NCBI RefSeq assembly: GCF_016918565.1 | Contig: NZ_JAFFQD010000016.1 | Span: 36,072-100,071 of the forward strand | Reading direction: 5' to 3' | Source: Desulfogranum marinum | GTDB taxonomy: Bacteria; Desulfobacterota; Desulfobulbia; Desulfobulbales; Desulfobulbaceae | Length of the DNA stretch: 64,000 nt | In this document: in pieces, positions 17,272 to 25,385 of the stretch | Layout of the letters: the number at the start of each line of letters is the position of its first letter | How positions within the stretch are numbered: position 1 is the first letter of the stretch | The notes under the pieces: generated by a model | What the model saw: the letters and a program-made list of their open reading frames with translations, nothing else | The model's database searches: none | What the model was told of the DNA's origin: nothing | Position numbers and translations under genes: made by a program

Positions 17272-17778
17272 ATGCGTATGCTGTTGGTCCTTACAATTAT
17301 CAGTGTAACTGTTTGTGCCTGGTTGGGAATTTTGCCTTACACTGCCGTAAAGGCTTACGGAGAGGAAACGGTGCCCTCTAGTGACCAAGCCATCGAAGAC
17401 ATTATTTCGGGAGCACCTTCTCGGCAATTATCTGCACCTCTTCCGACCCAGGAGGAGTCTGCCCTTGACATTGCCTTTTATACCAAGGATGCCGAATTTC
17501 GAATGTTACAGGAAAAGCATCGGATATGGCTGCTGGGGGGTATCGTCGTCTCTACTCCGTTGATGTTGGCGCTGGTTTTATTCTGTCTAAAAAAAATACC
17601 CAACTGTTCCAGTGAGTCGCTGGTAAATGCGGTGGGACTTATCCTGGTAATCGAGGGAACCATTTTCATGGCTGTGTCGGCCCTGACAACAGAACAGTTG
17701 ACTGCGCCCATCGGCCTGCTCGGTGCTGTTGCAGGCTATTTGTTTGGTTCGGCTAGACGAAGGTCGGAGCAGCCTTGA
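17272..17778 (+). CDS. Small membrane protein, unrecognised
   Basis: 168 residues. A signal peptide or first helix covers residues 1-28. A polar periplasmic stretch to about 80 is rich in Ser, Glu and Pro. Two or three further membrane helices follow (from WLLGGIVVSTPLMLALVLF, and VGLILVIEGTIFMAVSAL plus a Gly-rich end), and the protein closes with a basic SARRRSEQP tail. GGGAGG precedes the ATG. The family is not recognised. It follows the exported 118-residue protein by 21 bases and may pair with it at the inner membrane. Confidence 0.7.
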   Translation: MRMLLVLTIISVTVCAWLGILPYTAVKAYGEETVPSSDQAIEDIISGAPSRQLSAPLPTQEESALDIAFYTKDAEFRMLQEKHRIWLLGGIVVSTPLMLALVLFCLKKIPNCSSESLVNAVGLILVIEGTIFMAVSALTTEQLTAPIGLLGAVAGYLFGSARRRSEQP

Positions 17779-17923
17779 TTGTTTGTAGGTTTGTTGCACG
17801 GAAACTGTTGGGTCGTGCTTCACTCATAGGCGGTCAGAGCATTTTGCACACCGAGGTTTCGAAGTCGGGGCTTATTTGCCAAATGGACCTGTTTAAGCTC
17901 TATAGAGCCCTGCAGAGCAGGTA

Positions 17924-17939
17924 CAGTTTGTACAAACTG
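17924..17939. promoter_or_regulatory. Perfect 16-base palindrome CAGTTTGTACAAACTG
   Basis: A perfect palindrome 81 bases upstream of the 89-residue gene, in a 240-base spacer. The core AGTTTG-N2-CAAACT recurs at 23975-23988 upstream of the hydrogen-sensor operon. Its size and symmetry suit a dimeric repressor or activator. Confidence 0.5.
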
Positions 17940-18020
17940 GTAAAAATCTTTGATTCGGCACAATAGGCAAAATAGTTACGTTGCAGGTTCATTTATTGAC
18001 CTTATTCATGGGGAAGTGTG

Positions 18021-18290
18021 ATGGACAAGATACTTATTGGCATTGTAAAAAATGGCGTTTTTGAACTTGTATATCCGGAAGGCCGTCCTTTTTCTTCTTT
18101 CCGGCTGACTTCAACCCGCATGCAGGACAGTGTCCCTCCGGAAAACGGAGAATTGAACCTGGTCGAGTACGAAGAAAATGCTATTGCCGTTTCCGGAAAT
18201 GCCAACAGAGAGTGGATTTATTCGGCCAGTATTGTGGATACAGGTGACCCGATTGTTACAGCTCTTGTTCGTAAGGTGTTTGCCGCCTGA
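18021..18290 (+). CDS. Small conserved-looking protein, unrecognised
   Basis: 89 residues from the ATG at 18021 (an in-frame GTG lies one codon earlier); GGGGAAG ends about 4 bases before. The protein is soluble and probably beta-rich, with no signal or cysteine. Distinctive parts are FRLTSTRMQDSV, ENGELNLVEYEENAIAVSG and a WIYSASIVD...VTALVRKVF end. Its composition and good ribosome-binding site support a real gene. I cannot name a family. The position suggests an accessory to the protease-nuclease group, but a 240-base spacer with a palindrome separates it and it may have its own promoter. Confidence 0.65.
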   Translation: MDKILIGIVKNGVFELVYPEGRPFSSFRLTSTRMQDSVPPENGELNLVEYEENAIAVSGNANREWIYSASIVDTGDPIVTALVRKVFAA

Positions 18291-18595
18291 CTGCTGTTTA
18301 GAATCCTTTAGGTATGTATGCCGCCTATCGTGGTACATGGTGATGCAGCATTTTTGACGGCGTACATCCAGAATGTTTTCTATTTTGGGGAAGAGAGGGA
18401 CAGACATGGTGCAAAATAAAAAAAATGGAAGGCAACTTTGCTCTACTCCCGGCAGGCCGGCAGTAAGACTGTTTTTAACCTGTGAGCAATTGAAACTGCA
18501 TTTGGCCGGTGTCTAGAAAAATGAACTAACAGCTGGTTACTCGGTGGATGTACCGGGCAAACCAGCGTGTACAAAACACCCATAAAAGGAGCAGA
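18291..18595. other. Spacer before the SYLF gene
   Basis: A 35-codon frame begins with an ATG near 18406 behind an AGAGGGA, but nothing further supports it. No clear terminator or -24/-12 element is seen. The region probably carries the promoter of the SYLF-domain gene. Confidence 0.35.
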
Positions 18596-19273
18596 ATGAT
18601 GGAAATGTTAAGACGAGTAATCCTTACAGCCGTTGGTTTTCTTTTTTTATCGGCATGTTGCGCTTCTCCAATGCTTGCTGCCGATGATTTCAGTAAACCC
18701 GAAGAATTGGTAGCAAAGGCAACTGCTGTTTACAAGAGTTTTTTGGGTGACCCTAACATGGAATGGTTTAGAAAAAATGTCAAAAAGGCAAAAGGCGTCT
18801 TCATTGTGCCACAGATGCTTAAAGCCGGATTCTTCATCGGCGGTTCAGGAGGAAGCGGTGCGCTGCTCGCACAGGATTCGAAAACAGGCAAGTGGAGCTA
18901 TCCCGCATTCTACACGATGGGATCGATCTCTTTTGGCCTGCAGGTTGGTGCAGATGCATCTGAAATTATACTGATGGTGATGAGCGATAAAGGGCTGCAA
19001 GCTATGTTGTCAACTGAATTCAAGCTTGGTGGGGACGCCACTGTCGCTGCCGGCCCGGTCGGGGCTACCAACAAGGCCCAAACAGCTGATATCCTCGCTT
19101 TTGGGCGATCAAAAGGTGCCTTTATCGGGCTGAGTGTCGAAGGCGCGGTAATCGCTCCAAGAGAGAAATGGAATACAGAGTATTACGGCAAGCCGGTGCG
19201 TCCTGTGGATATACTTGTCCAGCAGAATGTAGAAAATTCGGGAGCAGACTCGTTACGTCAGGCACTTCCATAG
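18596..19273 (+). CDS. SYLF (YSC84-like) domain lipoprotein
   Basis: 225 residues from the ATG at 18596, which sits behind AAAGGAG; upstream in-frame starts lack one. The signal sequence ends in FLSACC, a fair lipobox (LSAC), although signal peptidase I cleavage after MLAA is also possible. The mature part matches the SYLF/YSC84 lipid-binding family: KAKGVFIVPQMLKAGFFIGGSGGSGAL, SYPAFYTMGSISFGLQVGADASEIIL and SVEGAVIAPREKWN. Such proteins bind phosphoinositides in eukaryotes; in bacteria they are envelope lipoproteins of unclear role. It is the last gene before a convergent operon. Its link to the protease-nuclease cluster is only positional. Confidence 0.85.
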   Translation: MMEMLRRVILTAVGFLFLSACCASPMLAADDFSKPEELVAKATAVYKSFLGDPNMEWFRKNVKKAKGVFIVPQMLKAGFFIGGSGGSGALLAQDSKTGKWSYPAFYTMGSISFGLQVGADASEIILMVMSDKGLQAMLSTEFKLGGDATVAAGPVGATNKAQTADILAFGRSKGAFIGLSVEGAVIAPREKWNTEYYGKPVRPVDILVQQNVENSGADSLRQALP

Positions 19274-19296
19274 AAAAGGAAATAAGTTTTTTACCT

Positions 19297-19331
19297 CCTT
19301 CAGCAGTGCGTTTTTGTCGTACTGCTGAAGG
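19297..19331. terminator. Hairpin between convergent genes
   Basis: CCTTCAGCAGT (19297-19307) and ACTGCTGAAGG (19321-19331) pair perfectly over 11 bases around a 13-base T-rich loop. It sits between the convergent SYLF and peptidase genes and can serve either direction, but no T-run follows on either side. Confidence 0.45.
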
Positions 19332-19372
19332 GGCCGTACTATCCACTTTATGAATTTTTAGTTCTCGCTCAC

Positions 19373-21121
19373 TTATTTTGCCTCAGGTTGCTCATAGGTC
19401 GTCGGACCATTTACCCAGGACGTGGTTTTTAGCCATTCCTGCGGATAACCAACCTTATGATTTAATTCTCCAGGATAATTCATCCCGCCATCAGCATATT
19501 TTACGATGAGCATATCAGCAAAATTCTGCCAGGTCTCAAAGACATTTTGCGCAGTATTGACACTGAACTCAGTAAGATAGGCAGTGGCAGCCGCTGGGTT
19601 TTGTTTAAACAGGGAAAGAGCCTCTTTGTCTGCTTGAGCGACTGCTTGAAAATGTTCTTTTTCTAGCGGATCACGCACATCAACGATGTCCTGGTGTACA
19701 CCCGAATAATTAATGGCAGCCCAATTCTCGACAAAGTTAAACGCCCAGAAGGCAGAATCTCTGGTGTAGTATCTTGGGTCAGCTGTGGAATACGGTTCTG
19801 CAACTTTTGTCGTTCCCACGTAGAGAGGCGTATAGGCTGTTTCCGAAGGTTTTGACAGCCCAAACCAGAGCAGCCCGCCAATGGCATCCGGCAACCATGA
19901 TCGGCCTTCACAGATAAAGGAATAGGTGCAGTAATAGACAGATAATGGCCGTTGCCATGCCCCGTCATGGTGTGCTTTCGGATCTGCCACGTCGCCTGCT
20001 GATTCATAGGGGCCAAGATAGCGGTATGGTACTCCGAAAGGACCGGCAGCAACGCCTTTGGTCATATCGAACTCTGTTCCTTCATAATGGTCGCGAAGCA
20101 GGTGCAGTACTTCGTGGCGGGTTACTTTGTGATCCGGGGTGATGGTTAATGGGTAGTCTCTTGTATATCCATCTTTAACCCATGGGCTGAGATGTAACGA
20201 GGGCGCAAGCTTGTCCATTACACGCCATACCCTGCGTAAAGAGTAGTATGGGTGATTGTATTCGCCAAGGCTCACTGCGCGGAGCCAGTCCAATTGGCCA
20301 TCTTCCGGTTTCCACCAGCCTTTAGCTTGGGCGACCTTATGCAGATTGGGACTAAATAATTGATCAGGATTATTGGGGTCAACCTCACGGATGCGTAGTT
20401 CATTCGCACTCACCACCATTTCGCCATCAGGTATTCTTTGCGCTACCCACAACCCGCCAAAGCTGTCGTCGCCGGGAACCATTTCAATCAACCACCCCTC
20501 TTTGGGATCAGCAACAGGCAATGTTTCACCAGTTCCATGAAAACCATAGGTGTCGATTAAGTGCCCTATCAGTTCAACTGCTTCACGGGCAGTTTTGCAT
20601 CTCTCTAAAGCTACACGAGCGAGTTCGGCACTGTAAAAGAGGTGCTTGGGAGAGGGCTTTACATTTCCCATTTTGGTACCATTGGTACACTCACCAAACA
20701 TCAGCTGATGTTCGTTCATGATACCGTAGTTGCCGTCAAAATAGGCGTATGTGTGTGCAACCTGGGGGATAAAGCCGACAGGCTTTGATTGTGGGACGCG
20801 TGTGTTGACGTATCCAGGCCCGCGGTCACTGCCGGTATAGCGACGATAGACAAAGCTGCCGTATTCAGGTAATTCCCCTATGGATGTTGCGTCAAAGTAA
20901 ACCGGGCGGGTGGAGCCTGGCTGATGGTCTGCAGCCGGGACGTAAACAAGGCGGGGATCGTTAAGGTGACCATCATCACTATGGCCGACATACATGGCCC
21001 CGCTTTCTGTGGCTCCAGGGGTAATAATAAAGGTGGTACAAGCCAATGCCTGAGAAGTAAAGAGTAGACCAGTGACCAGGGTTGTGGCGATGTGCCATTT
21101 TTTCACACTGTTTTTCTTCAT
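19373..21121 (-). CDS. Secreted C69-family dipeptidase
   Basis: 582 residues. A signal peptide ends in SQALA, and the next residues are CTTFIITPGATESG. C69/PepD-type enzymes are Ntn-hydrolases whose nucleophile is a Cys exposed at the N-terminus, so signal cleavage here would itself generate the active enzyme. The GHSDDGH segment and the later GYVNTRVPQ and FGECTNG stretches fit the family. It should hydrolyse dipeptides in the periplasm. Its ATG overlaps the serine dehydratase stop by four bases, so it is translationally coupled, and the operon would join peptide hydrolysis to serine uptake and deamination. Confidence 0.9.
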   Translation of the reverse strand: MKKNSVKKWHIATTLVTGLLFTSQALACTTFIITPGATESGAMYVGHSDDGHLNDPRLVYVPAADHQPGSTRPVYFDATSIGELPEYGSFVYRRYTGSDRGPGYVNTRVPQSKPVGFIPQVAHTYAYFDGNYGIMNEHQLMFGECTNGTKMGNVKPSPKHLFYSAELARVALERCKTAREAVELIGHLIDTYGFHGTGETLPVADPKEGWLIEMVPGDDSFGGLWVAQRIPDGEMVVSANELRIREVDPNNPDQLFSPNLHKVAQAKGWWKPEDGQLDWLRAVSLGEYNHPYYSLRRVWRVMDKLAPSLHLSPWVKDGYTRDYPLTITPDHKVTRHEVLHLLRDHYEGTEFDMTKGVAAGPFGVPYRYLGPYESAGDVADPKAHHDGAWQRPLSVYYCTYSFICEGRSWLPDAIGGLLWFGLSKPSETAYTPLYVGTTKVAEPYSTADPRYYTRDSAFWAFNFVENWAAINYSGVHQDIVDVRDPLEKEHFQAVAQADKEALSLFKQNPAAATAYLTEFSVNTAQNVFETWQNFADMLIVKYADGGMNYPGELNHKVGYPQEWLKTTSWVNGPTTYEQPEAK

Positions 21122-22344
21122 ACAGATTCCTTATTATTATTATTATTTTCAAAAAAGGCTGTTGCCAGTCCACCTAAAGAAGTCTCACGATACAGGGAGA
21201 GTATATCGTGGCCTGTCTTACGCATGGTTTCCACAACCTTGTCAAAACTGATTAAATGCCGTCCATCTGTGAGCAGCGCATATTCGGCGCAGGCCATGGC
21301 CCTCACCGCAGCAAAGGCATTACGCTCGATACATGGGACTTGCACGAGCCCCAGCACGGGATCACACGTTAAACCCAGATGATGCTCCAATGCCATCTCG
21401 GCCGCATATTCAATCTGATGTGATGAGCCCCCCATGAGTTGTGCCGCCGCACCGGCAGCCATTGCACAGGCCACTCCAACCTCTCCTTGGCAACCTACCT
21501 CTGCACCGGAAATGGAACCATTTTCCTTTACCAGGTTGCCGATCAGGCCGGCTGTTGCCAGAGCGTTAATAATTGATCTGTCACTATGTCTTTTTTCATA
21601 GGAAGAGTAATACAGTACACTTGGTACGATACCCGATGATCCGCAGGTAGGTGCGGTCACCACATACCCTCCGTCGGCATTTTCTTCAGCAACAGCCAAG
21701 GCATATCCGGAGAGTAAGCCTGTGCGAGCTTCACTTTCTTTGAGCCTTCTTGCCTTTACCATGACATCCCGAGCCTTTCTGGGCAGGTGAAGTCCACCAT
21801 GGAGAACACCATCTTTATTTAACCCTCTATCTATGGAAATTTTCATTTTTTCCCATATGTCAGCCAGGTAGGTGTTGATAAAGTCAGGTTCTTCTGAGTC
21901 TTCCACCAGCTGCCAAAGAGGCCTGCCGGAATCGATTGCCCATTGCAGTACATCCTGCATGGAGGATTGAGTATACATTTGAGGGTGCTCACTTTCACTG
22001 CCTTCTTGTTCACGCAGTTCACCGCCGCCGATGGAAAAAGTCGTCCATTCCTGGGAGCATTGGCCGGCACTATCCAGTGCCTCGAATTTCATTCCATTTG
22101 GATGAAAGCTTAATGGCTCGTTGTGCCAGATGATCTCACACGGTGCCGGGGAGAGCCCCTGCATAACGGCCTGATCCGTTAAGTGCCCTTTCCCTGTCAG
22201 GCTTAAGCTGCCGTAGAGGGTGACTCGGTAAGCGGCAGCATCAGGTGTTCTCAATTTAAAGATATCAGCAGCATTTCGTGGGCCGATGGTATGGCTTGAA
22301 GAAGGTCCCATGCCGTAACGATATAAATATCGGAGCGATTGCAT
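21118..22344 (-). CDS. sdaA: L-serine dehydratase (ammonia-lyase), Fe-S type
   Basis: 408 residues, a single-chain L-serine dehydratase that converts serine to pyruvate and ammonia. The N-terminal beta domain has MGPSSSHTIGP. The C-terminal alpha domain has the Fe-S cysteines in VTAPTCGSSGIVPS, GCQGEVGVACAMAAG and LTCDPVLGLVQVPCIERN. It is shorter than E. coli SdaA (454), mainly in the N-terminal domain. The start codon is two bases from the permease stop with AAGGAAC just before. Together with the permease it gives a simple serine-to-pyruvate route. Confidence 0.95.
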   Translation of the reverse strand: MQSLRYLYRYGMGPSSSHTIGPRNAADIFKLRTPDAAAYRVTLYGSLSLTGKGHLTDQAVMQGLSPAPCEIIWHNEPLSFHPNGMKFEALDSAGQCSQEWTTFSIGGGELREQEGSESEHPQMYTQSSMQDVLQWAIDSGRPLWQLVEDSEEPDFINTYLADIWEKMKISIDRGLNKDGVLHGGLHLPRKARDVMVKARRLKESEARTGLLSGYALAVAEENADGGYVVTAPTCGSSGIVPSVLYYSSYEKRHSDRSIINALATAGLIGNLVKENGSISGAEVGCQGEVGVACAMAAGAAAQLMGGSSHQIEYAAEMALEHHLGLTCDPVLGLVQVPCIERNAFAAVRAMACAEYALLTDGRHLISFDKVVETMRKTGHDILSLYRETSLGGLATAFFENNNNNKESV

Positions 22345-22345
22345 A

Positions 22346-23599
22346 TTAGTTCCTTGGTTGAGGTGGGGTGGTGTCGAAATCTACCTGGTGGTATTCCACA
22401 TGTGGCTGCAGCTGCAGCATGCCTACTTCCTGCATCACTTCAACCACCAGTACTGATCCTGCAAAAAGCAGGGTCACTGCAGCTGCAATTTTTATCCCCT
22501 TGCCAAGTGATTTGTTCATAAGCGTAATGCCCGCTGGAAGGATGCCGAAAAGAGTTATAATCCCAATGCCTCCAACCACATTCAATGCTTTAAGGAAAAT
22601 GTCAGGATAAAAAATGGCGGTGAATAATGGTGGGGCAAAGGTAAGAAAAACAACAAGCGGGCGCGGCGTCGGTAATTTGGAACCAAGAAGCAGGTCTTTG
22701 ATAAAATTCATCAATCCCACACCATTGGCAAGAAAGGATGTGCAAATGGCCACTATGGCAAACAGGGAGGCAACAAGTGTAAAGACCACCGAGTTCAACT
22801 GAATACCCATGGGGACGGTTGCAGGTATATTGGAATGATATGATTGTAAAATTGAATTTTCACCGGTGAGAGGTAACACCCCAATCCCCACAGCTACCCA
22901 TGTCATGTTCATGACAAATGCCAGCAGCATGCCAAGCATAACAGAGCGCTTAAAAGCGGCCACATCATACTGGAGCTCAGCTACCACCACCGGGATAATA
23001 TTGTGAAAATGAAAAGCGGTAACAATGATGGGTAAAGTAGCGGGCAGGAAGTCCCAGTCCTGGTAGCTCAATTTAACAGGTTTGACATGACTGCTGCCGA
23101 TAAACGTTAGGATCGCAAAAGCAGCAGCAAGAAAAATAATGAATACTGTGTTGAGTTTTTGAATAAATTTTAAATTGATACAGGTTATGACAATCAAAAA
23201 TCCCGCAAAGCATAAAAAGAGCGGCAGGTTCTCGTCATTGATTCCTGCCATTGAGCTAAGAACCTTAGCGCCTCCTGTAAAGTACGCTGTTAACAGTCCG
23301 TACAGGATGACAATATTTGCGGCAACAGCAACCCATTTGCCAATGTTGCCGAAATATTTTTGGTAAAGAGAGGGGTAATCAAAAGATGCCTGTTCCCGGT
23401 TAAGCTGCACTTGATTGCCAAGGATTAGAGCGGTGAAGAACATCATTGCGCCGCCTGCAACCATGGCAATCAAAGAAGGGAAAAATCCGGCTAGACCGGT
23501 ATTAATAGGTAGCCCTAGAATACCGGCGCCAATAAGGTTACCTGTGATCATGCATGCTGTTATCAATACAATTTGCCAGTTTGTTTTGCTTTTGCTCAT
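22346..23599 (-). CDS. HAAAP-family amino acid permease (serine or aromatic)
   Basis: About 417 residues from the ATG at 23599, chosen because AGAGGGAG lies directly upstream; the frame continues 31 codons further without support. Eleven or so membrane helices start with WQIVLITACMITGNLIGAGILGLPINTGLAG, the first unwound helix of the hydroxy/aromatic amino acid permease family (TnaB, Mtr, SdaC). Because L-serine dehydratase follows within two bases, the substrate is probably serine, by analogy with SdaC. It is the first gene of the operon. Confidence 0.85.
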   Translation of the reverse strand: MSKSKTNWQIVLITACMITGNLIGAGILGLPINTGLAGFFPSLIAMVAGGAMMFFTALILGNQVQLNREQASFDYPSLYQKYFGNIGKWVAVAANIVILYGLLTAYFTGGAKVLSSMAGINDENLPLFLCFAGFLIVITCINLKFIQKLNTVFIIFLAAAFAILTFIGSSHVKPVKLSYQDWDFLPATLPIIVTAFHFHNIIPVVVAELQYDVAAFKRSVMLGMLLAFVMNMTWVAVGIGVLPLTGENSILQSYHSNIPATVPMGIQLNSVVFTLVASLFAIVAICTSFLANGVGLMNFIKDLLLGSKLPTPRPLVVFLTFAPPLFTAIFYPDIFLKALNVVGGIGIITLFGILPAGITLMNKSLGKGIKIAAAVTLLFAGSVLVVEVMQEVGMLQLQPHVEYHQVDFDTTPPQPRN

Positions 23600-23725
23600 G
23601 CTCCCTCTTGAAAATGAAAAAACAAAAGTTGTGGTCTCACCTCTATAAGAAAAGGCGGTCGATTTGCTGCAGGCGCAACCTGTTGCCGGCAATAGGACGT
23701 ATTTTGTCGGCGAGCAAAAGCACTT

Positions 23726-23752
23726 ACTCGAGTATTGTATATGTGCTCGAGT
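23726..23752. promoter_or_regulatory. ACTCGAG-N13-CTCGAGT inverted repeat
   Basis: Perfect 7-base arms separated by 13 bases, about 130 bases upstream of the amino acid permease start. The spacing suits two half-sites of a dimeric regulator on adjacent helical turns. It may be the operator of the serine operon. Confidence 0.4.
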
Positions 23753-23974
23753 TAATTGGTCAAATTTGTTTGGGGATTATTTTATTTTTTTTAGGGAAAA
23801 TCAATAACGACAGAAAAGACTGTGGACTAACAGCGAAAGGCCGAAGCGAGAGGAAAAGATACTTTTTTTAAGAAAAGTGAGTTGGCTGTTACACACGGGC
23901 AGGCAACACTCTTCAATTATGTGTATTTAACCCGAATTTTCCATGAGGGTTTTATGAAAAAACGAGTGATTTCA

Positions 23975-23988
23975 AGTTTGTTCAAACT
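23975..23988. promoter_or_regulatory. AGTTTGTTCAAACT palindrome
   Basis: AGTTTG and CAAACT around TT. The same core (AGTTTGTACAAACT) occurs at 17925-17938. It also shares its right half with a larger stem reaching 24027. Candidate operator for the hydrogen-sensor operon, 440 bases downstream. Confidence 0.4.
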
Positions 23989-24427
23989 CTGTTACGCATG
24001 GTCGTGTGAGAAAACATGAGTTTGAACCGTGATAATTAGCAGGAAACTTTAGTTTTCTTAATTTGTTGGAGAAAATTATAATTATAATGAAATATTTTGA
24101 GCTCTTACAAGGCTAGTGTCAAGTGAAAAATAAATGGAAATATAATAAAATCTAATGGGTGGAAGAGCTCCAGCCCTGTGGTTATTCTGTTGACTCATGT
24201 CTCCTCAGGTCATAGACTTCAATATGAGCCGATTTCTGCTATTTGTCGTCCGTGAAAGTAGCTCGTCGGCAGGCTCTTAAGGGTTATATGGTTTGCAGGT
24301 AAATGTTTTTTTTGATTGGGTCTCGTCTCTTGGTTACTTCAACCAACGCCTCACTGATTATGCGTAATAGTCATGCTCTTCGTTGATTGATCGAGAGAAG
24401 ATTTCAAGCTTGGAGGGGGAAAGTTTT

Positions 24428-25363
24428 GTGAAGACCGCATATTGGTTACAAGGAGGGGGGTGTGGAGGAGACACCTTTTCCTTTTTAAGTAGTGAATTCC
24501 CAAACGTTGTAGAATTATTGCATTCATTGAACATTAAATTACTCTGGCACCCTTCATTTTCTCATGTATCACCAACTGAGCATGATCAATTATTTACACG
24601 GATTTTGACAGGTGAGCAGCCTTTGGATATTCTGTTGGTGGAAGGTTCAATTATCTGTGGACCGGCAGGAACGGGAATGTTCCATACCAAAAACGGTCAA
24701 CCCAAAAAAGAAATTGTCTTCAGCCTCGCATCAATGGCTCAAAATGTTCTGGCTGTTGGTACATGTGCCTCATTTGGAGGATTCGGATCAGATACCGTCA
24801 TCGAGGCCAAGGGGTTACAGTTTACTAAACGGGAAAAGGGGGGATTTCTTGGTGTTGACTTTACCGCTCAATCGGGTCAACAGGTTATTAACCTTGCAGG
24901 CTGTCCCTGCCATCATGACGTAATTACCGGAGCCATTGCATCGGTTGCTAATGGTATTCAGCTGGAACTTGATAAATATCAGCGTCCGCTTGAATGGTAC
25001 GGTACAACTGTGCACCAGGGCTGTACCCGTAATGAGTATCATGAATACAGGGTCGAAGAATCTGATTTTGGAGAGATGGGCTGTCTGTTCTTTCATATGG
25101 GTTGCGCTGGGCCGCTGGTGCCCGGCCCTTGTAATAAATTACTCTGGAACCAACAATCCTCAAAACCCAGGGCAGGGGTTCCTTGTTTCGGCTGTACGGA
25201 TCCTGAATTCCCTAAAGCTTCACCTTTCTTCGAAACTCCCAATATTGAAGGCATTCCACTCTCGCTTCCCATGGGAGTAAACCGCGCTCATTACATGGTG
25301 TATAAAGGTATGGCCGCTGCTGCAGCACCTGAGCACCTTCAGAAAAGAACCTCGAAAGTATAA
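24428..25363 (+). CDS. [NiFe] hydrogenase small subunit, group 2 type
   Basis: About 311 residues from a GTG at 24428, chosen because GGAGGGGG lies 8 bases before; an in-frame TTG at 24383 lacks a site. The protein then begins MKTAYWLQGGGCGGD, the compact start of Tat-less group 2 (HupS/HupU-like) subunits. The second proximal-cluster Cys, normally in CxGC, is Asp here (CGGD), as Asn is in cyanobacterial HupS. Other cluster ligands are in GTCASFGG, LAGCPCHHD, HQGCTRNEYH, MGCLFFHMGC, GPCNKL and VPCFGC. With no Tat signal, the enzyme is cytosolic. The operon context (protease, hybrid kinase, diguanylate cyclase) points to H2 sensing. Confidence 0.93.
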   Translation: MKTAYWLQGGGCGGDTFSFLSSEFPNVVELLHSLNIKLLWHPSFSHVSPTEHDQLFTRILTGEQPLDILLVEGSIICGPAGTGMFHTKNGQPKKEIVFSLASMAQNVLAVGTCASFGGFGSDTVIEAKGLQFTKREKGGFLGVDFTAQSGQQVINLAGCPCHHDVITGAIASVANGIQLELDKYQRPLEWYGTTVHQGCTRNEYHEYRVEESDFGEMGCLFFHMGCAGPLVPGPCNKLLWNQQSSKPRAGVPCFGCTDPEFPKASPFFETPNIEGIPLSLPMGVNRAHYMVYKGMAAAAAPEHLQKRTSKV

Positions 25364-25385
25364 CTTGATCAAGGCAGAGGAAGGT

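Larger units (their letters stand above)
23600..24427. other. Long divergent regulatory region
   Basis: 828 bases between the serine operon and the hydrogen-sensor operon, with no convincing gene. It is AT-rich in the middle. It holds ACTCGAG/CTCGAGT (23726-23752) near the serine operon, the AGTTTGTTCAAACT palindrome (23975-23988), and GTTCAAACTC/GAGTTTGAAC (23980-24027), a perfect 10-base pair of arms that overlaps it. A 21-codon frame at 23954 starts behind GAGGG but is too short to claim. Confidence 0.5.

Noticed and set aside
18406..18516. A 35-codon frame behind AGAGGGA in the spacer before the SYLF gene
   Set aside because: Too short and without motifs; the ribosome-binding site alone is weak evidence.
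18480..18520. A TGGCC...-type sequence that could be a second -24/-12 promoter before the SYLF gene
   Set aside because: The TTGC half is absent at the required 12-base register.
23954..24019. A 21-codon possible leader peptide upstream of the hydrogen-sensor operon
   Set aside because: No terminator or codon bias of an attenuator follows it, and it overlaps inverted repeats; its appearance is probably chance.
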